Assembly: GCA_030616145.1 (NCBI GenBank)
Contig: JAUWXU010000009.1
Span: forward strand, 1 to 12,395
Length of the DNA: 12,395 nucleotides
Source: Candidatus Omnitrophota bacterium
GTDB taxonomy: Bacteria > Omnitrophota > JAUWXU01
Direction: 5' to 3'
Both the position numbers and the translations under genes were made by a program. A model generated the notes under the pieces. That model was not told where the DNA came from and did no database searches. It saw nothing but the letters and a program-made list of their open reading frames with translations. Of the stretch, positions 7,518-12,395 are shown piece after piece (the first letter of the stretch is position 1; each line of letters starts with the position of its first letter).

Positions 7518-8049
7518 AGTAAAGATTTTAAATAGATTATTGAATATCAGCCGGAAAGAACGGGCTGAGAAGAGTTCATTGATCAAAAAGAAGATTTTTG
7601 CCTTGCCCGAATTTAAAAAGGCCAAACGAATAATGTTTTATATTTCAAAGGATAGCGAGGTAGATACCAGATATATGATTGAACAAAGTATTCAGATGGG
7701 CAAGGAAGTAGTTGTGCCAGCCATTCTTCCTGACAGCAAGAAGTTGGTTCCCTGCCGATTAAAAGATTATCGGCGGGGGTTAGTAACGGGCCCCTATGGT
7801 GTCGATCAGCCCGAAGTCTCCAAAGATTCTTTGGTTAATCCTAAAAAGATAGATCTATTTATCATTCCCGGTCTTGCCTTTGATTCTAAAGGAAATCGTC
7901 TGGGGCGGGGGCAGGGTTACTATGACCGGTTTTTGACCCGCATACCCCGCTACACCCCCAGGATTGGTGTTGCCTTCAGGTTCCAGATGGTTAATGATTT
8001 GCCTTGCGATAGGTATGACCAGCCGGTAAACAAACTCGTAAGTGATTAA
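7501..8049 (+). CDS. fau: 5-formyltetrahydrofolate cyclo-ligase
   Basis: 182 residues from the TTG at 7501. The enzyme converts 5-formyl-THF to 5,10-methenyl-THF with ATP, returning stored folate to one-carbon metabolism; cytosolic. The N-terminus LKKQLRVKILNRLLNISRKE matches the usual start of the family (MKKxLRxxIL...), which sets the start near 7501; no ATG fits. AAGGGG at 7486-7491 is a good ribosome binding site 9 bases ahead; a TTG at 7492 is the alternative but lies against that site. A frame extension to an ATG at 7381 would sit inside the radical SAM gene and add unlike residues. Further signatures are FYISKDSEVDT, DLFIIPGLAFD and the nucleotide/folate loop G135-R-G-Q-G-Y-Y-D142. Overlaps the radical SAM gene by 17 bp, suggesting coupled translation. 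Confidence 0.9.
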   Translation: MKKQLRVKILNRLLNISRKERAEKSSLIKKKIFALPEFKKAKRIMFYISKDSEVDTRYMIEQSIQMGKEVVVPAILPDSKKLVPCRLKDYRRGLVTGPYGVDQPEVSKDSLVNPKKIDLFIIPGLAFDSKGNRLGRGQGYYDRFLTRIPRYTPRIGVAFRFQMVNDLPCDRYDQPVNKLVSD

Positions 8050-8075
8050 ATTAATTAGCTAAAATAGTAACGCGT

Positions 8076-8105
8076 TTGAATCTAAATATAAAAAAGAACT
8101 AAAAT
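8076..8105 (+). promoter_or_regulatory. Possible sigma70 promoter before the secreted CsgG-like gene
   Basis: TTGAAT at 8076-8081 and TAAAAT at 8100-8105 are separated by 18 bp; four of six and five of six bases match consensus. The 81-bp gap 8050-8130 is AT-rich, so a chance match is possible. No terminator is seen after the cyclo-ligase stop, so read-through from upstream is also likely. Confidence 0.35.
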
Positions 8106-8130
8106 TTAACAAAGTAGAGGAGGCTAAAAA

Positions 8131-9285
8131 ATGTCTACTCGACAGCGGAATCCATTATCAGTAATTTTTGTAATGCTGATCGCAATTCAGTTAACTGTTG
8201 TGGCGGGGGCGGGGCTGCTGTTGAGCAGTGTAGAAGCTGAAGGTGTTAGTGACTACAAGATAAGCCTAGGGGTAGGAAAGGTAGCAGTATTGCCATTTTC
8301 AGACCACAGTCACCAATCGTCGTTTGGCGATGCCTTAACTTGGGGAGGGAACAAAAAGATTGTTGACCATATTGGAGATTATTTCAACGGGAAGGATATT
8401 GTGGTTTTGCCACAAAAAGATGTTGGAAAATTTCTTGTTAGGAGGGGGATAATTAAATATTTTAGGGATGCAGACCAGGCGGCTTCTTTTGCCTGGAATA
8501 TAATACACGCAAGGTATAGCTCATTGATAATTAAACAGTTTATGCAAAGTCTTGCCGCTCAGGGAGGTGGCACTGTTAATTTATCAAGGAAGGAGATTGT
8601 TGATCTGGGTAAAAAGTTGGGAGTAGATGCAGTTGTGCGTGGAATAATTCTTGAAAAGAAGAGAAAGCCTTTTATTGATACCAGAAACCTCGTTGAGCGA
8701 GAGATGACTGATCCATTCAGTGGCCTGGTTCCATTTATGATTGGAGATTCTGTTGACAAGGGGTCCGCTTATAGTGTGGCCAGTAAATATGAGGGTGGTT
8801 TGCCTCCGGTCAAAGATATCAGCCCTGTAGAAGCAGAAAATGCCCGTTTTCCTTCGGATGAGGAGCCGATGCTGCTGGTTAGAATTTATATGCAGAATGC
8901 AGCAAATGGTGCGGTGGTCTGGGCAGGTGGATTTAACATAAAGTATTCTCTCGCTGCCGAGCTGGAGGGTAATACATCTACCTTTGATGCTGAATTAGGA
9001 AAAAAGATTCGTCTGGTAATGAACTCTCTTTTTTCCAATTTTTATCATTGGGGTGGAGAGTTGGGATTAGAAGGTGCAATTTATGCCCAGGGACCTGATG
9101 ATAGAATAATAATCTGGAGATATGATCTGGGTGAAATGTCTTCCCCATTAGTTGATGATGATAGACGACAATTTGATAACGAACTAAAAGAAAAATGTAA
9201 AAATCTGGTAGATAAATTTCGTTCCAAATTATATAACGATAAAGTGCGCTGGGTTTTCATAAAGGAGGAAAATAATACAGATTAA
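8131..9285 (+). CDS. Secreted protein with CsgG/FlgO/LpoB-like features, function unknown
   Basis: 384 residues. Residues 9-36 form a signal peptide with a probable cleavage site after Val-Glu-Ala36; there is no lipobox Cys. The mature start (KVAVLPFSDHS, residues 50-60) followed by a helix with IVDHIGDYF, a strand DIVVLPQKDV and later RKEIVDLGKKLGVDAVVRGII recalls the fold shared by CsgG, FlgO, LpoB and TolB-N type periplasmic or lipid-anchored proteins, in which a first strand 'vaVlpf' and an 'lGk.lgvDavv.G.i' segment are typical. The rest (about 180-384) has no motif I recognise. The start is set by a strong AGAGGAGG at 8116-8123, 7 bases from ATG. It precedes a pilin-like gene, so a part in pilus or outer-membrane assembly is reasonable but unproven. 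Its last codons lie in an ACAGATTA repeat. Confidence 0.72.
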   Translation: MSTRQRNPLSVIFVMLIAIQLTVVAGAGLLLSSVEAEGVSDYKISLGVGKVAVLPFSDHSHQSSFGDALTWGGNKKIVDHIGDYFNGKDIVVLPQKDVGKFLVRRGIIKYFRDADQAASFAWNIIHARYSSLIIKQFMQSLAAQGGGTVNLSRKEIVDLGKKLGVDAVVRGIILEKKRKPFIDTRNLVEREMTDPFSGLVPFMIGDSVDKGSAYSVASKYEGGLPPVKDISPVEAENARFPSDEEPMLLVRIYMQNAANGAVVWAGGFNIKYSLAAELEGNTSTFDAELGKKIRLVMNSLFSNFYHWGGELGLEGAIYAQGPDDRIIIWRYDLGEMSSPLVDDDRRQFDNELKEKCKNLVDKFRSKLYNDKVRWVFIKEENNTD

Positions 9286-9318
9286 AATGCACAGATTAGC
9301 ATTGATTCTAGATTCTAG
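9277..9318 (+). repeat. Degenerate short tandem repeats at the 3' end of the CsgG-like gene
   Basis: ACAGATTA occurs at 9277-9284 and 9291-9298 with a 14-bp step, and GATTCTA is repeated at 9304-9310 and 9311-9317. The first copy supplies the final Thr-Asp codons and the TAA stop of the upstream gene. The 94-bp gap to the next start at 9380 otherwise holds only AT-rich sequence. Confidence 0.55.
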
Positions 9319-9379
9319 TTAAATTATTAAATTGCAAAAAGAGCTAAAATAATAATTGTTAGATATCAAGGGCGCAGAA

Positions 9380-9754
9380 ATGAAAAAGAATATTGGCCGC
9401 AAGCGAAAATCAAAAAAAGGGGTTGCCTTAATTATAGCCGTTATGTTTTCTATGATTATGATAATTATTGTTGGGGTAATTTTAAAATTGGCACAGGGCC
9501 ATTATCATAGTTCTGCCTATCAGATCAAGCATACCAAAGCATTTTATTTAGCCAATGCCGGAGCGGAATGGGCGATATATAGATGCCGGACTGCTCCTGG
9601 TACATTTTCCGGGGATATTAATGCTGCCCACGTAATAGAAGATCCGCCGGGCAGTGGTTATTATCCACCGATTGATGTAACTATAGTATCGCGGGGAGGG
9701 GGTGAATATAACATTAGTTCTACGGTTGATACAAATAAGGTGCGGTTAAGATAA
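9380..9754 (+). CDS. PilX-like minor pilin / pseudopilin
   Basis: 124 residues from the ATG at 9380, chosen because AAGGG at 9368-9372 is 7 bases upstream; a TTG at 9356 in frame has no ribosome binding site. A basic leader (MKKNIGRKRKSKKG) ends in Gly, the cleavage point for prepilin peptidase, followed by a hydrophobic helix starting VALIIAVMFSMIM. Residues downstream (HTKAFYLANAGAEWAIYRC) match the PilX N-terminal family, in which 'AfylAeaGle.A' follows the helix. As in many PilX/GspK-type proteins, position 5 after cleavage is not Glu. The C-terminal globular part is short and ends at KVRLR, shorter than most PilX proteins. It would be inserted into the inner membrane and join a type IV pilus or type II secretion pseudopilus. 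It is the last gene before a terminator. Confidence 0.75.
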   Translation: MKKNIGRKRKSKKGVALIIAVMFSMIMIIIVGVILKLAQGHYHSSAYQIKHTKAFYLANAGAEWAIYRCRTAPGTFSGDINAAHVIEDPPGSGYYPPIDVTIVSRGGGEYNISSTVDTNKVRLR

Positions 9755-9777
9755 AAAACCAAGAAAATAGATAATGG

Positions 9778-9807
9778 CCCCAGAGAAGAAATCTGGGGTT
9801 TTCTTTT
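9778..9807 (+). terminator. Intrinsic terminator after the pilin-like gene
   Basis: CCCCAGA (9778-9784) pairs with TCTGGGG (9792-9798) around a 7-base loop, and TTTTCTTTT follows at 9799-9807. It lies 24 bases after the stop codon and separates the two pilus-related units. Confidence 0.92.
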
Positions 9808-9810
9808 CAA

Positions 9811-9863
9811 ATGAGGACATGGACTTATGTCGCACTTTCGTGCTCCATAAGTCCAATGCTCAT
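9811..9863. repeat. Long imperfect hairpin (palindromic element)
   Basis: Outer arms ATGAG (9811-9815) and CTCAT (9859-9863), main arms TGGACTTATG (9820-9829) and CATAAGTCCA (9846-9855), and inner arms GCAC (9832-9835) and GTGC (9840-9843) are nested, with a 4/3 internal loop outside, a symmetric TC/TC mismatch inside, and a 4-base loop. On the minus strand the mismatch becomes tandem GA/GA and the loop GAAA, both strongly stabilising. It is too ordered to be chance; its identity is unknown. Confidence 0.8.
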
Positions 9864-9865
9864 TA

Positions 9866-9901
9866 AAGTAAGTCTATTATACAACAAGTAAGAATAAGTA
9901 A
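9866..9901 (+). repeat. Helically phased AAGTAA repeats upstream of the promoter
   Basis: AAGTAA begins at 9866, 9886 and 9896, steps of 20 and 10 bp, placing the copies on one face of the helix. The last copy merges into an A-rich run next to the -35 box and could act as an UP element or activator site. The 253-bp gap 9755-10007 otherwise contains the terminator, hairpin and promoter listed separately. Confidence 0.4.
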
Positions 9902-9909
9902 AAAAAGAG

Positions 9910-9938
9910 TTGACAAGAAAAGTTCATTATGTTATATA
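9910..9938 (+). promoter_or_regulatory. Sigma70-type promoter of the HTH-pilMN-pilO operon
   Basis: TTGACA at 9910-9915 is an exact -35 box. TATATA at 9933-9938 follows with a 17-bp spacer (TATAGT at 9935-9940 is an alternative with 19). Predicted transcription start is near 9945, leaving a leader of about 60 bases before the ATG at 10008. Confidence 0.7.
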
Positions 9939-9947
9939 GTGTTATAT
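9930..9947 (+). promoter_or_regulatory. Direct repeats over the -10 box, candidate operator
   Basis: TGTTATAT occurs at 9930-9937 and 9940-9947, exactly one helical turn apart, with a weaker third match starting at 9950. The position over the -10 region and start of transcription would suit a repressor site, perhaps for the HTH protein encoded just downstream. Confidence 0.45.
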
Positions 9948-10007
9948 CATATTATTGGTAAAACTAACTTAAAATAGGTAAGTGAAACAATAGGGTCCGA
10001 ACAGAAA

Positions 10008-10208
10008 ATGACCAGTGACTTACTGAATATTGATGAATTAGCGGCTTATTTGAAAGTCAAGAAGCAGACTATCTATAACTGGCTTCACTTAAAGAAAATT
10101 TCTGGTATTAAAATGGGCCATGTATGGAGATTTAAGAAGAGAGACATAGATAATTGGCTAAGGGCTCAGCACCAGGAAGCGAAGGACACAAAAAGAGGAA
10201 GACCGTGA
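10008..10208 (+). CDS. Small excisionase/MerR-type helix-turn-helix DNA-binding protein
   Basis: 66 residues. Nearly the whole protein is one winged HTH domain of the HTH_17 (excisionase/BldC-like) type: LLNIDELAAYLKVKKQTIYNWLH (helix-turn-helix), then a wing KISGIKMGHVWRFKKRDIDNWL. A short basic tail ends KDTKRGRP. Such proteins bind DNA, often several copies side by side on direct repeats; no recombinase gene is near, so regulation is more likely than excision. The start ATG has only a weak AGGG at 9992-9995. The stop lies one base before the ATG of pilMN, whose ribosome binding site is within this gene, so the two are made together. The TGTTATAT repeats in the promoter are a candidate autoregulatory site; this is inference. 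Confidence 0.87.
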   Translation: MTSDLLNIDELAAYLKVKKQTIYNWLHLKKISGIKMGHVWRFKKRDIDNWLRAQHQEAKDTKRGRP

Positions 10209-10209
10209 G

Positions 10210-11787
10210 ATGAAAATGACTAAGAAGGCTGTAGGATTATATATCGGGAGTGATACTGTAGATGTGGTGGAGCTTGAAAAGTCCTTATCGGGCAGGCCCA
10301 AGCTGATTAAATCCGGCCGGGTTACGATTTCTCCGGAGGCAGGTGAAGTGGGTGACCAGAAAATCATAGCAGCTATTCAGCGAGTGTTAACAGAAAATAA
10401 TATTAAGACCAAAACTGTAATTACGGCCATGCCCAAAGAAGAAGTGATAGTAAGATATTTTAAAATGCCCTATCTTCCAAAAAAAGAAAGAGACGCAGCT
10501 ATAAGATTTGAGGCCAAAAAATACATTCCTTTTAAACTTGAAGAATTGATATCAGATTTTCATATGATCGAACCAAAAAAAGATTTTTTTCATATAATCG
10601 AACCAAAAAAAGGCTCCAAAAAAATGGAGGTCATTTTTGTAGCTATCAGAAAAGAAATATTTGAACATCATATTTCTCTTTTGAGTAAGGCCGGGCTCAA
10701 GGCGTCAATTATTGAAACTCCTTCTTTCAGCCTGATGAGGATTTTCGGATTAAGCGGGGATATTAAGAAAAGAGAAACAGTCCTTATTATCAATGCTAAT
10801 GCGGGTTCAATTACCATTAATATCATCAAAGATAATGTTCTTTATTTAACCAGAAATATCAGAATGGGCGGCGAAAGAGCAGAAGGAGAGCAAGAAAGCA
10901 CAGAATTCGAAACCTTGGTCAGTGAACTTCAACTTTCTTTGGATTATTATAGAAAACAATTTCCAAAAAGTGAGATAGACCGGATTATATTATCCGGCGA
11001 AGCTGAATTAGAGGGCTGGGATAAGCTGTTAAATCAGGAGTTGAAAATACCGGTCGTTATTGGTAACCCCGCAAAGGCAATAACTGGTCTAGGCAGATTG
11101 TCTCCTCAGATGGCTGTAGCCGCTGGCCTGGCTTTACGAGGATTATTGAAGTCCACAGTAGGCGTGGACTTAGTTGTAACAAAGAAGATATTGGCTCCGG
11201 CGGTATCTCTTATCAGCAAAGAAACTGCCAAAAAGATAATTTTTCAAGAGGTTATTGTAGCCGCTTCTTTGCTGTTGTTGGTCCATATAGTTATGAGTAT
11301 GCAGGTAAAGAAAGTGAACAGTAAGTTGAACGATCTAGTGGCCCTCAGGCCCAAGGTCACGATGGAATTGGATGTTGATTTTATAGACCAGGAAGAACTC
11401 GAGAAAGTTGAGAAAGATTTAGTCCAGAAACAACTTTTTCTTGCCTCTTTAATTGATAAAAGAATATACTGGACAGAAAAATTGAGCGAGTTAGGCAAAT
11501 TCTTTCCAGAAGGAACATGGCTGGATTCCCTTAAAATAACGGATACCATAGAAGCAAAGGATAATATCGTAAGGTCTTTAATAATGCAGGGAGGCGCCTT
11601 TTCTAAAGATGAGAGACAAGAACGGCAGTTAGTTAATAGTTTAGTGGATAATGTCCGTGAAGATAAGGTATTTAATAAGGGTATTCAAAATATAAATCTG
11701 TCCTTTATTCAACGAGACATGATGAAAGAAATTGAATTAACAAAGTTTAAATTAACCTGCAGTTCTGAGGCATATAGTCTTAAATGA
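10210..11787 (+). CDS. PilM-PilN fusion (GspL-like) inner-membrane assembly protein
   Basis: 525 residues. Residues 7-310 form a PilM-type actin-like cytosolic domain (VRYFKMPYLPKKERDAAIRFEAKKYIPF is diagnostic in two parts, residues 78-96 and 97-109). A single membrane helix lies at about 343-363, followed by a coiled-coil and a PilN-type periplasmic ferredoxin-like domain (YWTEKLSELGKFFPEGTWLDSL and a later LIMQGGAFSKDE segment). In most type IV pilus systems these are two proteins; the one-chain form has the layout of GspL of type II secretion. It recruits the assembly ATPase and contacts PilO. Nucleotide-binding motifs look degraded: Tyr11 replaces the usual acidic residue in G-L-[D/E]-I-G-S, N195-A-N-A stands for DxGA, and S262-G-E for GGG. 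A 10-residue tandem repeat sits at 117-136. GAGGAAG at 10195-10201 sets the start. Confidence 0.88.
   Translation: MKMTKKAVGLYIGSDTVDVVELEKSLSGRPKLIKSGRVTISPEAGEVGDQKIIAAIQRVLTENNIKTKTVITAMPKEEVIVRYFKMPYLPKKERDAAIRFEAKKYIPFKLEELISDFHMIEPKKDFFHIIEPKKGSKKMEVIFVAIRKEIFEHHISLLSKAGLKASIIETPSFSLMRIFGLSGDIKKRETVLIINANAGSITINIIKDNVLYLTRNIRMGGERAEGEQESTEFETLVSELQLSLDYYRKQFPKSEIDRIILSGEAELEGWDKLLNQELKIPVVIGNPAKAITGLGRLSPQMAVAAGLALRGLLKSTVGVDLVVTKKILAPAVSLISKETAKKIIFQEVIVAASLLLLVHIVMSMQVKKVNSKLNDLVALRPKVTMELDVDFIDQEELEKVEKDLVQKQLFLASLIDKRIYWTEKLSELGKFFPEGTWLDSLKITDTIEAKDNIVRSLIMQGGAFSKDERQERQLVNSLVDNVREDKVFNKGIQNINLSFIQRDMMKEIELTKFKLTCSSEAYSLK
10558..10617 (+). repeat. In-frame 30-bp tandem duplication in the PilM domain
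   Basis: Unit 1 (10558-10587) and unit 2 (10588-10617) share 24 of their first 25 bases and encode FHMIEPKKDF and FHIIEPKKGS, residues 117-136. Each unit contains a run of seven A. The duplication lengthens the loop between the strand after 'EELISD' and the strand MEVIFVAIRKE. Confidence 0.9.
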
Positions 11788-12305
11788 AAAAGAACGCACT
11801 TATTTTAATCAGTTCCTTAATAGTATTTGTTAGTTTGTCAATGGTAAAGTCTATATATCAAAAGCAGAGCGCAGAGATAAAAAAGATAAGAAAAAGCATA
11901 GCTGAAGAACAACAAAAAGGCGTCTTCTTAACAAGAATTGTAGCAACAGAAAGCATAATAAAAAGATACTGCCAATACCTTTCTTCTACCAAAGAGAACC
12001 GATGGCTTTTGGGACAATTAAGTGATATAGCTGATCAGACAGGGGTTAGTTTGATTTCTATCAGCCCCTGTCTTCCCAAAGAAGGAGATAAATATGTGTC
12101 GTTGTCGGTTGCTGCAGAGATAAGGTGTGATTATAACCAGTTTGGAAATTTTATTAGTAAATTGGAAAGTTCACCACAACTGATTAGATTAGACGATGTT
12201 CAATTAACTGTGATTAGAGAATCCGGAGACAATATAAATATAGCTGCTCAAATGAACCCTTTAGCCAAGGTTAAATTAATTGTCTCTACGTTGTATTTAA
12301 AGTAA
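11784..12305 (+). CDS. PilO/GspM-like pilus assembly protein
   Basis: 173 residues. A membrane helix at about 4-22 is followed by a charged coiled-coil (about 25-55, QKQSAEIKKIRKSIAEEQQK) and a periplasmic ferredoxin-like domain (WLLGQLSDIADQTGVSLISISP, then YNQFGNFISKLESSPQLIRLDDVQL), which matches PilO: 'l..la...gv.l....p' and 'y.ql..Fl..le..pri...'. It would pair with the PilN part of the upstream fusion to form the alignment complex between inner-membrane platform and secretin. The ATG overlaps the pilMN stop by 4 bp (ATGA), with only a distant GAGG (11766-11769), so coupled translation is likely. Slightly short for PilO (around 200), close to GspM (about 160-170). A PilP/GspC or secretin gene may follow beyond the window; none starts within the last 90 bases. 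Confidence 0.82.
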   Translation: MKKNALILISSLIVFVSLSMVKSIYQKQSAEIKKIRKSIAEEQQKGVFLTRIVATESIIKRYCQYLSSTKENRWLLGQLSDIADQTGVSLISISPCLPKEGDKYVSLSVAAEIRCDYNQFGNFISKLESSPQLIRLDDVQLTVIRESGDNINIAAQMNPLAKVKLIVSTLYLK

Positions 12306-12321
12306 ACTGGTAGAAAAAATA

Positions 12322-12368
12322 GGACACGGATGCAGACGGATGTAGTTACCAAATCCGTGTGAATCCGC
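12322..12368. repeat. ACGGAT-type interspersed repeat with inverted copies
   Basis: ACACGGAT (12324-12331) is followed by a second ACGGAT (12336-12341), then the inverted ATCCGTGT (12353-12360) and a degenerate AATCCGC (12362-12368). The 8-bp arms can form a stem around a 21-base loop. No T-run follows, so it does not look like an intrinsic terminator. Similar ACACGGAT-rich intergenic repeats are, to my recollection, frequent in some uncultured and planctomycete-related genomes. Confidence 0.6.
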
Positions 12369-12395
12369 TAACTTAATCCCCCCTGGTTGCTTTCG

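Noticed and set aside
7381..8049. Cyclo-ligase starting at ATG 7381
   Set aside because: The added 40 residues do not resemble the family and overlap the radical SAM gene deeply; TTG 7501 fits the family N-terminus.
8057..9351. Shared AGCTAAAATA word upstream of two genes (8057-8066 and 9342-9351)
   Set aside because: Low-complexity AT-rich sequence at different distances from the starts; a chance match is likely.
9356..9379. TTG 9356 as start of the pilin-like gene
   Set aside because: No ribosome binding site; ATG 9380 has AAGGG at good spacing and gives a normal prepilin leader.
10008..10208. HTH protein as a phage or integrative-element excisionase
   Set aside because: No integrase, attachment repeats or phage genes are seen; it is coupled to pilMN instead.
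12324..12360. Inverted repeat after pilO as an intrinsic terminator
   Set aside because: Loop of 21 bases, short arms and no following T-run.

Overview
The window (about 12.4 kb) looks like a chromosomal segment of a Gram-negative (diderm) bacterium. It has a tripartite RND efflux system with a TolC-type outer-membrane channel, and inner-membrane parts of a type IV pilus / type II secretion machine. All genes are on the + strand and base composition is moderate to slightly AT-rich. The gene set (RND pump with a PG0541-like PII-type protein, a polyprenol-kinase-like protein, a PilM-PilN fusion) and the short degenerate intergenic repeats would fit an uncultured lineage of the Omnitrophota / PVC-like kind. 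That placement is inference from impression, not from a search.

Region 1 (about 1-6002) is an efflux operon. It runs from a 5'-truncated TolC-family channel to a lipoprotein periplasmic adaptor (4-bp ATGA overlap), a full-length HAE1-type RND permease, a small PII-like 'transporter-associated' protein, and a dolichol/polyprenol-kinase-like membrane protein. The adaptor appears to lack the alpha-helical hairpin that usually sits between the two lipoyl half-motifs. No promoter is visible before it because its start lies outside the window.

Region 2 (5999-8049) starts with an exact consensus sigma70 promoter (TTGACA-N17-TATAAT) laid over the stop codon of the kinase gene. It drives a radical SAM/SPASM-like protein of unknown substrate and 5-formyltetrahydrofolate cyclo-ligase, the latter probably starting at an unusual TTG inside the radical SAM gene.

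Region 3 (8050-9807) has a secreted protein with a CsgG/FlgO/LpoB-like look and a short PilX-like minor pilin. It ends at a clear intrinsic terminator. Region 4 (9808-10007) is a compact regulatory stretch with a long imperfect hairpin, phased AAGTAA repeats, a sigma70-type promoter and TGTTATAT direct repeats over its -10 region. Region 5 (10008-12305) is an operon of a small excisionase/MerR-type HTH protein, a PilM-PilN fusion (GspL-like architecture) with degenerate nucleotide-binding motifs, and PilO/GspM. The window ends in an ACGGAT-type interspersed repeat.

The most unusual points are the degenerate actin-like domain in the PilM-PilN fusion, the hairpin-less adaptor, the hairpin at 9811-9863 whose minus-strand form has tandem G.A mismatches and a GAAA loop, and the DNA-binding protein translated just ahead of pilMN. 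I see no CRISPR array, tRNA, rRNA or intact insertion sequence.
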